From contig NC_088300.1 in assembly GCF_032854445.1 (NCBI RefSeq), positions 30,983,608 through 31,047,607 on the forward strand: a DNA stretch of 64,000 bases, given 5' to 3'. A program made the position numbers and the translations under genes. This stretch comes from Liolophura sinensis. Lineage: Eukaryota > Mollusca > Polyplacophora > Chitonida > Chitonidae. The notes under the pieces were generated by a model. That model worked only from the letters and a program-made list of their open reading frames with translations. It ran no database searches and was not told the DNA's origin. Each line of letters opens with the position of its first letter. The first letter of the stretch is position 1. Shown here piece by piece: positions 30,201 to 44,387 of this stretch.

Positions 30201-33200
30201 AGTATTATCTTAATATTAGAGTATAAATCTTATAATGGAGACCCTCGGCATCGGTTTAATTAAAGCATAACACTGTATATAGCTATATACGGCCCCTTTT
30301 TGTTCAATACTTGGCTTTTAACTCAGCTTTAATAGAGGAATACTGTGAATTATTGATTGATTTATGGATTTATTTGTGTATAACCATATTCAAGAATACG
30401 TAATACGACCGAACTTAAAATTTGCAGCGCTCGGACATCAAACCTTGCAAAACAATGCCTATATTTGCAACATCTCTACTTGACTTCGTTGTGTCTGATG
30501 TAGGTGTGAACCACCAGTATCTTCTGTCTTGATTTTGATAACACTATATTTCACCTATAAAGTTTGGCATGTAAAATTGTACTCTCAGAAGCACACCAAG
30601 GCCTTTAAGTGGTTCTTTTGATGCGAATACCTGATGTTATCCATAAAAAAAACTTTGTGATGTTGATTTTCTCTGATAAGAAATTAATCAAACTTCACAA
30701 AAAATCTTAAGTGGTCCCATATGGTGTATGAATAAAGCAGAATCACGGAAAATGTGGTTGTTGAAAAATGCCAAACTTAAGGTGGAATGCAGTGTGTTTA
30801 TTTCATGCGCAGTGTTTTGTGAAAGAAACAACTAGAACCTGGTATTTTGCTGCGATATATACCTGTTCAGCATTAGACAAACAGATTTTATGAACAAATG
30901 TTTATGTTTTTGAATTATTTAAAACAAATCTTTTCAATTTTTTCTCAACCTTTGCGACTTATATGATGATAAACTAGGGCGCCCCAAACCCCACCCCCAC
31001 CCTCAACTCCGGCTCCTGAACTGACCAGTGAACCAATACCATGCCAAGTTCCTCGGAGAATTGACAAGTGAATCATCTTTTGAGTAACCGGTAACCACGC
31101 CCCTTTTTAACATTCACAGTCAGGTGGAAATCACCTGTACCTTTTATATGATTCATCTGTTCTCACAGAGAGAAGCTGATGCCAGTTAACATGGCCCGAG
31201 CCAATGGCTCACAGCTTCTGCAACTTGTCTGTAAGCAATCTGGGCGATTTATCCACGAGAATAGCGTATGAGCTGTCCACATATATTCACAATTACCGTT
31301 ATAATCCTTATAATCCGGCCTACAGGATTAGACCAATCCCAACTGTTCTCAGAACCCTCACAATCATAAATAAAGGTAATTAAGAAAATGATTATAAGAG
31401 TGTGTCGGACTATTCACGTAACAAAATCCAGCGTGTACCCGGACTACAATTCCTACCAATCCTAGATGCCCTCCCCTCCTCACATCACTCTTTTGCATCT
31501 CTTCTTGGCCACTATGCACCCGTAACACTGTAACAGTCAGCTGGGCAGACCATCATCCTTTATTATGTATAGTCTTTATGTACTGAGAACAACTTGCCAA
31601 TAACCAGGAATCCCTCTCGCTCCGCAGATGACTCAACGAGCACTAAGGCCGTCTCCAATCAACCGTGACTGCGAATCTAGGACTCCTTTTAATAACTGTT
31701 TACGTTTCCTTGCCGGTCAGGCGCGTACATCAACCTACCCCTTGGGCCATGGTGAGGGTGCGGGCGGGGAGGGCTTAACGCGGTTACAGGTAAATAGACT
31801 GCGGGTGGGGCGCGTGCCACCTGCATACGATCTGCCATCTTTGTGTTGCTACCTGCGTGGGGGCAAAATACTTGACAACATCCAGGCGCCATTGGACACG
31901 TGACCAAAGAAAAGGCTAATGCATTTCCTGTTATCTTCCCTGAGAAGCTTCCGAACCTTTGGCTGTCCCAATTAAAGCAATCTCATATCTCAAATTAAAA
32001 CACAAAAAAAAATTATCATGTTCTATTCTAAGAATTAGTCTTGTCATCGGTAAATCTTCATAAACACACAAGTAATGTGTCAACGATCCGCTCACCAAGC
32101 CTGCCGAAGTCGTCACATACAGCATCGTTGTTAGCAGGATTAGATTTAAATGAGACACAGGTGTGTAATTACTGCTACTGCTTCTTTTTATACAACTACG
32201 AACTATTATTTACTGTTATTTAAAACCATAATTGTCTATTCAAGTTCTACAGAGCTTTGAGCCCATCTTCACTTTTAACAGACAGAACGCATCTACTAAC
32301 TATAGATAGAACTGGATTGAAATATATTTAATTGATGTTCGTTATTAGTAGAATATAATTTCTGGTTATGGTTATATAGGATATAAATTTTACTTTACAT
32401 GTTTTATTTTTTGTTTCATGTTTATATGACGATAGGAGACAGGTGCTTCAAGTGGACCTTCAAGTGGCCTGTATACAGACCCCCCCCCCTCCTACCAAAT
32501 ACGTCATCAACAAAATGAGTTCAATAACATTGCATTGAATCCCATTAAAATTCTCTGGTTTTTATTTATTTTAATAGCCGGTATCACTGTGGAATTGAAA
32601 TGTACAGGTAAAAGGAAATAAATTTATAATACAGAGAACACCAATTTAAAATGTGACGTGATTTATGCTTGTTGCATACCAGAAAATTAAGTGCAGTACA
32701 CGTATTATGTAAATGAAGGTCATGTTTAAGTTGAAGTTACAAAGCACTGGGAACAGAATTTGGAATCAAGACAAAAATATAGGATGCTCTGATATTTTGG
32801 AAATCATGGTCCAAACAGTTTCTTTATTGATACGCCAAATGCTCACGCTTATGTTCCTATATTTCTGCTTCCGTTTTAGTCTGCTCATTAAAAAAAATAA
32901 AATAAAATAAAATACACTCCTTTATTAGCAGTTTCAGTGAGGAGCTAGCAATCCCTATTTTCATCTGGAGAGTAAATGATGCGACATTAGCTAAAGACAA
33001 TCTCTTAAGCTAAAGTTTAAGGAATTGGATCTTTCTGTAAACTGTATATAGTTTTAACAACTAGCCTTTTTAAACAAAGACAATGACATACAGGCATATA
33101 CATGCATGACCAGGTCAAGGAAGTTATCATAGAGAATACGTGTTGTATGTGTATCGATTGCTGGCTATAGTGCCCAGGTGTATAGTACTGAAGTAGAACA

Positions 33201-35780
33201 GTGTTGAACGTCTAAGTACTTTGAGGATTTCGAGCTGCTACATACGCATTTGTGATAATTTCCAGAGCATTTACCTGCAAGGACAAAGTCAACTGATTAA
33301 TGCAAGATAATTACTGTCAGCGTCAAAGCAGGATCCCCGCCCCTAAAGTAGGCAGGGCGGCGTATCGCGTTTGACGCGCGGGCTAGTAAACAATATACTG
33401 ATGATTCTTGGAGTATGATAGGATCTCTGGTTTTCGCCCGTTGATCTGACTGCTATGATATATATACACGGTGACTGGTATTTGAGCGGAGTGTACCCTC
33501 AGGCCGACTAAAGCCACTTTCACCTGGGTCCCTCAACTGGTCACACGATAGAGACCTGTTAAAAAGTCCAGGGAGAAAACGAAAGATGTGATGTGTATAA
33601 TTTCTATAATTACAATTGTATGTTTCTTATGCATAATGGATGGTATTTAATGAGGTAGAGAATGACAGGTGCTTGTCGACATGCCCAGCTTTATTAATTG
33701 ACTCGGTCAGGGATGGGTAGGGTTGTGACAACTTAAGAGAACGAGGTAATGATAACATCCGTTCTCTAAGCACGGCCCAATTAAAAAAAAATACTAATAC
33801 TTTTTTACCACAGGCGTTTCTGTAGTCCCGTCCCTCTTTGAACTGGAGAGAAACAAAAACAATGATAAGGGAAGAATCGCTGTGGTATGGCACGCGATGC
33901 ATGGACCAACTTCTGTCTGAAGAAGTTTTGGGACATGTATAACCCATAACTATCTACAACAGCTATGGTCCACAGCAGTCCGCGATAGCAAACCAGAGAT
34001 TGTCAAACGTAATGCATTCTTGCAAATCCGCCAGCACAGACTAATATTCCATTTGAACTGTAACATCGTGAAGAAATGCAACACCAGTATAACTGAAGGA
34101 ATCATGAAAACATAAACAGCAATGGTCAATATAATATCTTTTGTATGGATTAGGAAGTATAGTGAAATTGAACTATCCACGAAAATTTCCATATTCTCAA
34201 ATTTTGCCCACAGCGATTTGTGCTATAGTGTAGCGTCCCAAACTAAAAGATCTCTGTGTGTGAAGTATAATAGTTGGTGAAGCCAGATGGCTTATATACC
34301 CCCAGAGCATGTACTGCCGTCGTATATAAGAGAAATTAAATCATTCAATCAATGAGTCAGCCAATCAGTCATGCAATCAAAGAAGCAATGCAAGCATCAC
34401 ATGTAAACATACATTTTCATTTTTGTTAGAAACCAACCGACATAACATATACACCCTACGCAGAATTATTTTACGCAGTGTTCCTATATATACAGTTATC
34501 TTTTCGGTCAGAAAATAAGACTTATTTTCGAACAAACACAGCCAGAATAAATTAAAAATTATACTTTAGATGCATGATGTTTATACCCATAATTCGAAAA
34601 ATTTCTAATACCTTGGAAATCTTTAAGTCACTGTATTGGTGTCAATATGCAGGTCTTTTGTGGTTGTCACCACATGTACGTGATACGTATTTGACTGCTT
34701 CTGATATTGTATAATATTTGTATTTTAGATACCCATGTACCAGGAAATATGACACTGATCAGCAATTCGTGGAAAGCAGGGAAAAGTACAATTCCTTGCT
34801 ATTTATATGTAACAAACTTTCCAATATAAAGCTAGCCTAAACTAAAAAAAATGAAAATGAAGCAAACAAAAATATAAAAAAAAAACCCAAAACAGACAAC
34901 GTTGTTATCTCGAAGCTTCTCATTGGCTGGAGCAGACAACCGGGTATGCTGGATTTGCGTCTTACGTACAATTTAACTGGTTATTGGCTGCCCATATGAT
35001 ACATATACAATTCATATGATACTGTGTATCTGAGCTGAGACCCGAATTTAAACAACCCACGATTTGCAACATCAACAGAAAACGGAGAATATGTGAGGCG
35101 TGACGTCGTTTGGATTTGAAGAATATGACGTCGTTTGGATTTGAAATGTTTAAAAATTAAGCCATGGAAGCCATGCGTGATTATAATTAAAGAGAAACAC
35201 TAGGCCATTTCCGCGCACAGTTTTTAAATGTACTATACATCACAGTGAAACCTCTTCTTACACAGTCATCAATTACCGTATACCACACTATGTAAATGTA
35301 GGTTTTCTGAAACGTCCGTGTCTCTGGACTCTGTGTATATTGCACTCTATATAGCCCGCTGTTGAATGTTTATTGATGTGTACACAGCATTGTTTTAAAG
35401 ACAATCCTTACGTAATAGCTATAGCTACATCAAGCGTTTATTGATACATGCCTTGGCGTCTCTTCAAGGGACTACTTCCTGTGTGGTCCAACTACATGAC
35501 TCGCTAATTTGACGTTTTCCATTACTTGTACTCTGCGTCGTCTCACACGGCTAGCTTTCTGATTATAGGAGAGCAAATATATTGAGACTTGACATGTCGA
35601 TGTTTGTATATAATGCTGTACGTTATATACATATACAATACTCAAGGAATGTCACGTATACTATATCAGGCCTGTACAGAATTGGATAGACATGCATGTT
35701 ACAGATTGGCCTTCAAGTATTTGGCAGAGCGAGCTGTTGCCACATGCTTATATAGGTTGCTTGTCTTTCAGTCGCTATAG
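27271..35780. other. Intergenic, no gene recognised; possible enhancer blocks
   Basis: About 8.5 kb with no exon I can support. 28250-29050 and 29690-30010 are higher in complexity and GC than their surroundings. The latter contains ggtaattaaggcg, gtgattagaccag and caagattaactc, which are homeodomain-type cores set close together. 33280-33420 has gactgattaatgc, ataattactgtcag and a CpG-rich stretch. Other parts are AT-rich and featureless, with a C-run at about 32480. Confidence 0.3.
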
Positions 35781-35784
35781 AACA

Positions 35785-36077
35785 CCCGAGGTCTGGGTTC
35801 AATCCGCATGCATTACGGGTAGAAAATTTTCCGACCCACCCCTGCTTCTATTGTTTTCGGGGCATTATATGGTGGCTAGAAACAATCTTGTGTGGTCTTA
35901 CATGGAGTTCGCCACAGATAACCTTCCATTATGCAATATGTCACACGGGGGCAAGTTCTCCAGTCACGTAGAAAAGTGCTTTACGTCGACCATAATCAGG
36001 GTTAAATTGTACCACACATATATATCGAAAATATAAGTAAAAAACTCTCAAGTATGGCGTTAACGCAAATCAAATAG
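35785..36077 (+). mobile_element. SINE-B-like copy
   Basis: B-box-like aggtctgggttcaatccgca near its start and the SINE-B tail ctctcaagtatggcgttaac then gcaaatcaaata at the end. The interior is poorly conserved. Confidence 0.45.
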
Positions 36078-36481
36078 AATATTTTGAATAATACATCTGT
36101 CATGTGTTCGGCATGCTATTTCAGTGAGACCACACCACAGATGTTGGGGGCGGCATTCGGATCGTTTTGATATTACAGTATGTAGAGTTCACCGTTCATC
36201 TGTAGTCCAATCCTGTATGTGATGAGCAAAGGTATTCAGCCGAGCGTCGGCCCCAGAAACGAACTTCTTAGGAAATTGACTTGTCAATTCCACAGCCGTG
36301 ACTTGTCACTCAGACAGAAACTTTGCTTTGTAGCTCCGATATGAATAGAACTACTTGATGTAGTTATATATCTTTGAAACATATTTTTTATTGCATCACC
36401 TGCTTATAATCAGCTTAAGTAGATGTAAAGTTATATCTTAAATAAAGTAAATACCACTACATCCCTAAATCCTATTTACAC

Positions 36482-36614
36482 GTCAACCTGCGGATAGTCG
36501 TGGGTTTTCCCCGGTTTTCTGCCCGGTTTCCTACCACCATAATGCTGATCCCCGTCGAATAAGTGAAATATTCTTGAGTACAGCGTAAAACACCAATCAA
36601 ATAAATAAATAAAT
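36482..36614 (+). mobile_element. SINE-A copy, 5' truncated
   Basis: caacctgcggatagtcgtgg, then ctgcccggtttcctaccacc, then gtgaaatattcttgagtaca and tail caccaatcaaataaataaat. Confidence 0.9.
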
Positions 36615-37339
36615 ATATACACGTCTTTATGTACATAATTATTTTGCAAGTCACTGGGTAAATATTCTTATTACAACTCATGCTGAGAAATCTAATTTGC
36701 AACTGTATATTCAGGTCGGCCTACTACGTTGCACCACACTTTTGCATGGATATGAACTTTGCTACTTTAAATTTATATTCTCTTTGTAATTACCACTACG
36801 GATATTTAATTTCCAATTAGCTTCTCAAATATCTGGAAGTAGAGCTAATTATTATGCGAATAACATGTTTGCAATGTGTTTCATAACCATGTCTTAGCTA
36901 ATGCAGTATTCGGATATCCAAAATTGCACCTTGCTTTGAATCTGATTATGCATTTGTTACAGCTCGCGTCTCCAATAGTAGTTGCATGCAATGAACTCTT
37001 TTGCAATGATTCTCTGTAAATATTACTCGCTTTACAGATGTCGTAAATGTACGAGTGTAAACATCTCTAAGTACACAGAAGGCTTAGTTGTTCATTTCAA
37101 CATATTAATAAACCGGACTGCATGAATGCCAGGAATAACCACTTTAGCCTTTCTAATACACAACTCTCTGTAATCGCCATAAGTGGGTCTTTATTCCGCT
37201 GACGTCAACCCGGAATTATATCGAAGACCCTATTTTTGTGATAAATTGCTTGCAACAACACTTCGCCACGGTGATTAAGACGGTCTAGACTACGTCAACG
37301 AGAGGTGTAATTAGTGCAGGATCTGATGATATAGGCGTC

Positions 37340-37432
37340 AGGAGCAGACGGGAGGCGGCGGGGGAGAGAAGAGTGAGACTAGGGGTTGTGCTGGGATGCG
37401 GGACTTGAAGGGGGAGGGGGTGGGAAGGATCA
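37340..37432 (+). other. G-rich tract with quadruplex-like runs
   Basis: Runs of three to six G (ggcgggggag, then aagggggagggggtgggaag) on the + strand. The right half has two G5 runs and a G3 run within about 17 bases, then gg, so an imperfect G-quadruplex is possible. Confidence 0.45.
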
Positions 37433-38421
37433 GAGTCTCTAACTTATCAGCCATTCTCTCCTAGAACCTGTGACTTTATCCATGGACATATTGCATCAGG
37501 GTGGAAACCGGACAATACAATCTGGAAACATATACGCTTTGACAGAAACGCCAACTTTTTTGTCACACACATAAAAAAAGAAAGAAAGAAAAAAAGAACC
37601 TTGATTCTGAGATTACAAAGAAAAGTCAGTGAAGTGGAACATGTGTAATAATCACAGTGTTTTATGTTGGTAATTAACCCTGGAGTGGACGCGTCTGTAA
37701 CGCGTCATTGTCTTGGGGCATATGTAGTTGCTATGGAGGGCTCCAGGCCGGGTGGGTAGAGTTCCGTGTTTTACCATCAGACATATGCCTTCTCCGACAC
37801 GCTTTCCTGGCCAGTGCCAATTAAGAATATTACTGGTTGTTCCAGTCTTAGGCTCTGGCCATCATAATGTTGATGGATACCCACTGATCACAAAAGGCTC
37901 GCGGGCCCTCTCTCTATATATGTTCAGTTTAATTTCCAACAATTATTGCTAAGGTCTCCAACCCTAGTCCCAGACCACCAGGTGGCGTCCGCCGCGGGGC
38001 GCACCGTTTTATCATCCACAGGGTCGTTCCCTCACGTTAATCGATAGAGACTTAATTTAAGAAATATTCAATATTAAATTAACATGTGGTACATAAGCCG
38101 CTTTCTTTCCGCCAATCACACCTTTAGCTAATCGTTTATTTCAGAAAGAAATTACTTGCTTCACCCCAAGCTTGAATAATTTTCTTAAATACTATATCTG
38201 ATCCAACACACCTGCGCGGAGAAGTGCTAGTTCTTCTTTGCATTAGTTCAATAGGTAACTTTTCAGCAATATTGTACACAATAGAAAAATGTATAAGTAC
38301 CATGCTAAAATGCTGTAACTGAGAATTTAAATATATTTTTAAATTTCAAATCGCGAAGACACGACGATATCAACATGTCTGCAAATTCCCTGTTTAAGTT
38401 AAATCCGTTCTCTAAATTCAC

Positions 38422-38474
38422 TTTTCTTTTCTTTCTTTTGATTGGTGTTTTACGCCGTACTCAAGAATATTTCA
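38422..38474 (-). mobile_element. Very short SINE-A insertion with 12-bp TSD
   Basis: Only the last 40 bases or so of SINE-A are present (gattggtgttttacgccgta then ctcaagaatattt), with a pyrimidine-rich tail side. It is flanked by identical ctctaaattcac at 38410-38421 and 38475-38486. It is a severely 5'-truncated but genuine insertion. Confidence 0.9.
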
Positions 38475-38968
38475 CTCTAAATTCACAATGCCATTTATAG
38501 CCTTAATGTTCAAAGTATACCACCAGATATTTATGCATACACGATAATTGTCTAATTATTTTAATGAAGGCGTATATATTTAATGGGACGTAGATTTAAG
38601 CATATAACATGTACACCCATTTTATCGGACAGAACTCACTTGAAAAGGCTGTGAATAGGGGGGTACAGATTAAGAAACGTGAGGAATTTTAGACACAATT
38701 AAAAGATAACATATTGCCTCACATTGTTACGAGCAAGAAGAATAGGTTTAAAATAAATATAAATACTTTCATATGATGTTGACAATTGTTTTAGATTTAA
38801 TATTGTGGCTAACTGACCAGATAATTTAGTATTTGTAAGGTAAAGTAATTATGGTGATCCACATATCTTATCACTTTATAGAAGCGTACCTAGTTTAGTC
38901 TGTCGAGTTTGGTGCATGGACATTGAAATGACTGATGCATAGAAACTTTATCCTTGAAAACATTATGG

Positions 38969-39026
38969 AACTTCCAGGAAATATACATCTAATGCTAAAC
39001 TTCCAGGAAATATACATCTAATGCTA
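38969..39026. repeat. 29-bp exact tandem duplication
   Basis: Two adjacent identical copies of aacttccaggaaatatacat + ctaatgcta. Confidence 0.95.
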
Positions 39027-39846
39027 AAAATGTAATTGCCTCTTACAAAATTTAGAGAATAATTAAAACATGGAATTATCAGTTGCTTATAGGGCGAGTT
39101 GATTGAGATAAATCTCAATAATCATTCGGTGTTTTAACGTGCTGGAAAGAATTTGCATTTTGTACACCGACATGCAAACGTTTGGCATCATCAGACGAAT
39201 AAAAAATTATCCTTTAAAATAACTATGGAAGACTGATGTGGTCACTCGCGGTGTTTTTGCTTATCTTGAGTTCTCAACTCGAGCGCCCCATCATGAAGTC
39301 AACGGGTCGATTCTTGCGCAGTTCTGACAAACTTTTTGAGATTTGTTAATCTCAACTCTCGTGTACGTGATCTCGACACGCGGGTATTTAAAAAAATGCG
39401 GCTAGCTCGATCGAGAGCGCGAGTGGTCGCATGTGTCTTCCATGAAATAACAACTACATTAATTAAATCTAGAAAGCTCAAAATAATTAACATTGATATC
39501 ATCAAAGAGTATTATATCCGTGCCAAGAGTGGTGACATTTTCACCTTTATATCTCTTTTCTTTTTAAGTTAACGTTCTAATTAAACTAATGCACACGACA
39601 CAGGCTTTAAATAAAGGTATAATATATAAGGTATAGTATTCTTTCTTTATTTGTTTAATTGTTGTATCGCCATACTCAAAAATGTTTGCACAAAATAAAA
39701 AATAAAAGCCAAACCAAATAATTTCAGTGTAAAAGCACATTATTCTAAAAGCAAATTTTAAAAACCACATGTTTAGTCTCATGTGGTTTCAAACCTCCGT
39801 TATGTACCATGGGCGTTATGTTATAATATAGTTTATATACTGCAAA

Positions 39847-40039
39847 GACCCCAGGAGCCTCTCACCAATGTCGTCGGTGTCAGTTCTAGTCCAGTTCATT
39901 CTGGCTTCCTTTCAGGCTGTATGTGTGGGAAGGTCTGTCGGTAACAGTCGAACGGTCGCGTGTTCTCCCCCGGGCTCTGTCCCGTTTCTCCCCACCTCAT
40001 ACTTGAGAGCGGTGGAAAACAGCAATCAAGTAAATAAAA
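39847..40039 (+). mobile_element. SINE-A copy, diverged
   Basis: caggagcctctcaccaatgt, then gtcagttctagtccagttca, then ttctcccccgggctctgtcc and tail gcaatcaagtaaataaaa. It includes the caggagcctctcaccaatg spacer that the 11308 copy lacks. Confidence 0.8.
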
Positions 40040-40597
40040 TATAAATATATTGTAAAGAAATCTACAATTTATACAAATAGGCTTTTTGTCAAAGGGTGGA
40101 TGTTTGTATCATTAGATGGAATGGGTGTATGTTCAGAGCAGTTTTTGGAGTATCCATGATATTGTAATGGATAATCTCCATACCGGCATTTCATTCAAAA
40201 TGCGACAAGTATATAATACTAAAATGGATGGACAACTATATCGGTCACATGGACTGTTTGTCACCCAAATCGGGGGACAGGTGTATGTAATATTTGAGCG
40301 GACAGCAGCCTCTTGCCGCCTGCCGTGTAACGATATATGACAAGCATTCGGCGCAGTCTGAGTCACGGGCGTATTGACAGCAAGAGGTGAGAAAGAATTA
40401 ATCATACGTCTTACCACCCTCAATTAATTAAGCACCAATCAATAACCACTGTCACCTGGGAGAGAGAAAAACATCGCTCCGTCTAACTGGTCATGCAGAG
40501 CTGATGACGAAATGTATATATGTATGCACAATCTGTATAATTGAGTGTCGGCAGTGAGTGACGATAACGTCAGCGTATACATCTAGAAACAATCTGC

Positions 40598-41830
40598 ATA
40601 ACGTGTTTGTTTGTGTGTCTGCAGTGTGTGATAGCATATAGGAATGGTACGGTCATTCTGTACCACGTGTTTGTTTGTGTGTCTGCAGTGTATGATAGCA
40701 TATAGGAATGGTACGATCATTCTGTACCACGTGTTTGTTTGTGTGTCTGCAGTGTGTGATAAGATATAGGAACGGTACGGTCACTCTGCATAACGTGTTT
40801 GTTTGTGTGTCTGCAGTGTGTGATAGCATATAGGAATGGTACGGTCATTCTGCATAACGTGTTTGTTTGTGTGTCTGCAGTGTGTGATAAGATATAGGAA
40901 TGGTACGATCATTCTGTACCACGTGTTTGTTTGTGTGTCTGCAGTGTGTGATAAGATATAGGAATTGTACGGTCATTCTGCATAACGTGTTTGTTTGTGT
41001 GTCTGCAGTTTGTGATAGCATATAGGAATGGTACGATCATTCTGTATCACGTGTTTGTTTGCGTGTGTCTGCACTGTGTGGTAATATATAGGGATGGTAC
41101 GATCATTCTGTACCACGTGTTTGTTTGCGTGTGTCTGCACTGTGTGGTAATATATAGGGATGGTACGATCATTCTGTACCACGTGTTTGTTTGCGTGTGT
41201 CTACAGTGTGTGGTAACAAATAGGAATGGTAAGATAATTCTGCATAACGTGTTTGTTTGTGTGTCTGCAGTGTGTGATAACATATAGGAATGGTACGATC
41301 ATTCTGTACCACGTGTTTGTTTGTGTGTCTGTAGTGTGTGATAGCATATAGGAATGGTACGATCACTCCGTATCATGTGTTTGTTTACGTGATAACATAT
41401 AGGAATGGTGAGATTATTCTGCATCACGTGTTTGTTTGTGTGTGTCCACAGTGCGTGATAACATATATTGATGGTAGGATTAGTCTGTATCACGTGTTTG
41501 TTTTTGTCCACAGAGGCTGATAACATATAGGAATGGTAGGATCAGTCTGTATCACGTGTTTGTTTGTGTGTGTCCACAGCTCCTGATAAGATATAGGAAT
41601 GGTAGGATCAATCTGTATCACGTGTTTGTTTGTGTGTGTCCACAGTGCATGATAACATATAAGAATGGTTGGATCAATATGTTTCACATGTGTATGTTTG
41701 TGTGTCCACAGTGCGTGATAACATATATTGATGGTAGGATTAGTCTGTATCACATGTGCATGTGTGTCTGCAGTGCGTGATAACATATAGTCATGTTAGG
41801 ATCAAAGTTTATCACATACTGTATGTGTGC
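40598..41830. repeat. About 64-bp minisatellite carrying E-boxes
   Basis: Roughly twenty units of 61-69 bases: cgtgtttgtttgtgtgtctg, then cagtgtgtgataacatatag, then gaatggtacgatcattctgt and accacgtg. Many units contain the palindromic E-box CACGTG and others the variant aacgtg. Units become more diverged after 41640. Open frames on both strands are by-products of the repeat. Confidence 0.93.
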
Positions 41831-41999
41831 TGAATGTTTGTGCCATGCTATGATCAGCGTCAATTTGTGTGTGCAGACAATGGTAATGATGTCATCTTAG
41901 GATCAATCTGCTCTATATCCCTCATGCATATGTCTGCAGTAAATGTAGACCATGCCGTGGTTGAATCAATATGTACTGAATACATGCGTCATAGTATAA

Positions 42000-42135
42000 G
42001 ATTTATTTATTTCATTTGGCTATTGCTTATCGTCATATTCATTTTTCATTTACATGATGGTGGTCAGTTTCATGGGGGTAGGAAACCGGACTGGCCAGCG
42101 TAAACCACCAACCGTTGGCAAGTTACTGACCAACT
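42000..42135 (-). mobile_element. SINE-B fragment
   Basis: tttatttatttcatttggct, then tacatgatggtggtcagttt, then gtaaaccaccaaccgttggc and aagttactgaccaactttt. Confidence 0.65.
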
Positions 42136-42639
42136 TTTGCACAGTCATGGTAGAATCAGTATGTACTAAATACGTGTATGGTGGGTGGTAGTGCATATCC
42201 CATGTATATTTAGAAATAACCCTGTTCGACAGATTCACTGTAGCCCTTCACCAGTAAAGAGGTTTCTCAGATATCTGGTGTGAGCTGAGAAGTCCACCGT
42301 ACTCCTCACCTCCCACCCACTGGGTTCTGTCTAGTTTCGTCTACCCATAACCCCACCACAATCATCTGAGTAAAACATTCTCCCCTTTCCACTGAATAAA
42401 TATTTAAACCAAAAATTGTTGAAAAAAGTTTAAAAATTAAGATTCATTTTTTAAAAATTAACTTCCTTCCTATTTTATAAAAGGATATAATTCGTTTTGT
42501 ATCTCGCAAAAATAAAATTTAAATATCTATCTATTATTATTAAGGAAGCCTGAAAAGAGCAGCACATGAACATTTGCTATGGATGCTTCCACTGTCAATC
42601 GATGTCAGAATTTGTTCTTATCTGGTAGATATGATTTTT

Positions 42640-42752
42640 ACGTCTGCTTCCGCCCGGTTTCTTCCACCATAAAGCTGGCCACCGTCGTATAAGTGAAATT
42701 ATATATGAATATAAGCACGTTGTAAAATACCAATCAAATAAATAAATACATC
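42640..42752 (+). mobile_element. SINE-A copy, 5' truncated and rearranged
   Basis: ccgcccggtttcttccacca, then gctggccaccgtcgtataag and tail gtaaaataccaatcaaataa, with a short AT insertion before the tail. Confidence 0.8.
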
Positions 42753-42899
42753 TGCTTCCGGTACGATGGCTGTAGAAAGGAAGAAGAAAGTAGAATAACA
42801 CTATTTCCATGGCAATTTCACTCTCATTGGTAAACTCTGGTTACTATGGATGTCAGTATGCTCAATGAGAATATATATACTTTGGCGATTTGTGAAAGA

Positions 42900-44356
42900 C
42901 ATTGTATTGCTGACGCGTCCGACAAAATATGGTTCCTGGCGTTGTACTGTTGAATGAAACGGTGTCAGGTTGAATTATTGGAAGGAGACACCCTTCCTTC
43001 TGGGGATGACTTGCTGTCGAGAAGACATACAGTCATCCTCACGTTTATCTCATTCTTGTTTGTCCTTTTTCCATCAATTTCCCGGCTTGTCTATCCGATT
43101 AACCCTAGCCCGCCTGACGTCCGTGCTTGCCAATATCTGGTGGTGCATCGGTGTCGTGTAAGGATAAGACGAGTCGTGTTTGATCTATCTAACACATTGC
43201 AGCCAAAACAGGATATTATCATCAGTTGGCCGAGTCGGTTTAATAACAGTGTGATACCCCATTGAGATAGTCGACACCGCCCTCTTGTTTACCAGATGCA
43301 AAAAGAAATGGCAATTTGCTAAAGCCGAGCCTCTATCGTCTTTTCCGTTATCATCAATAAAGAAAGCCAGGCGGAATCTCGTGTAACGATTTCTCATTAT
43401 GTCCTTCGGGACAACTCGCAATTGTTTAACACTGTTCGGCTATTTGGCTTTTAGCTTCTTTATGAGATCTTCATGTCTCAAATAAACACTTAGAGTAGAC
43501 GGAATGTGAGTGTAGTCTCGTTACACAGGGCCTAGTAATGACCGACCTTCGTTATCTGGAGAAGAGAAGAGCTGCTCGGATGGCAGGAACTGTCAGATCG
43601 CGTCTCAGAATGCTTTTCTTTACGAGATCAGCAAAGGGTTTATGTCATGGAGAAGGTAGATTAATGTTAAGGACGAATTCGATCCCAGTTGACAATTAAC
43701 ACCAAGGAAACCTTGTACTGGCACGACTTCAACTGTTATTAAACACAAAGGAGCAGGGCTACACAGCAAAACTTTCAGTAAGCATTATGTGTTTACTGTG
43801 TGGTATCATAGTTTCATTTTTTTCATAGCCTTCATTTTCCCCATTCTTTGCAGTTCCATAATATTCATGAACACAAATCAATTTCCAGCTTTAAATTTTT
43901 TATGTCGTTTTAGCACTTAAGAGTTTGACTTTCCTCCACGAATGAATTAATTATACAGAGTCGTCTTGTTATTATGCTTATGCTTTTACCTGTTGTGTTT
44001 GTCTTCATGCAGTTTTCCTCAGATTCTTCATCGGTGGTTTATTTTCGTTCGCCTTCTTATTTTTAGAAAATGTGTCATGAGGGCTTTTGTCTCAACTGTA
44101 TTTTTATATGTACAGAATGCATTGGATAACAAATCTATGAAAGCTTCATCCTGAGTTCTGGTATTGGATTTGTCATCCTATATAAATATATGTAATCCGT
44201 ATCATGCTTGGTGTCTCACCGCGAAGGTGGTCACTTTCTTTGTGTGGTAATTCTGTGGTAATATTCCTTTATGAATAATTAAGAAATAAATAAAAAGCTT
44301 AAAAAGAAAAACGTAAATGACAGCATACATGAAAGTACAGTATAGTACTGTTTGTC

Positions 44357-44387
<31 letters not shown>

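Noticed and set aside
40973-41786. Overlapping frames on both strands of about 60-100 codons
   Set aside because: By-products of the 64-bp minisatellite, with no protein-like constraint.
40598-41830. CRISPR-like regularly spaced repeats
   Set aside because: Whole units repeat with no unique spacers, and the host is a eukaryote.
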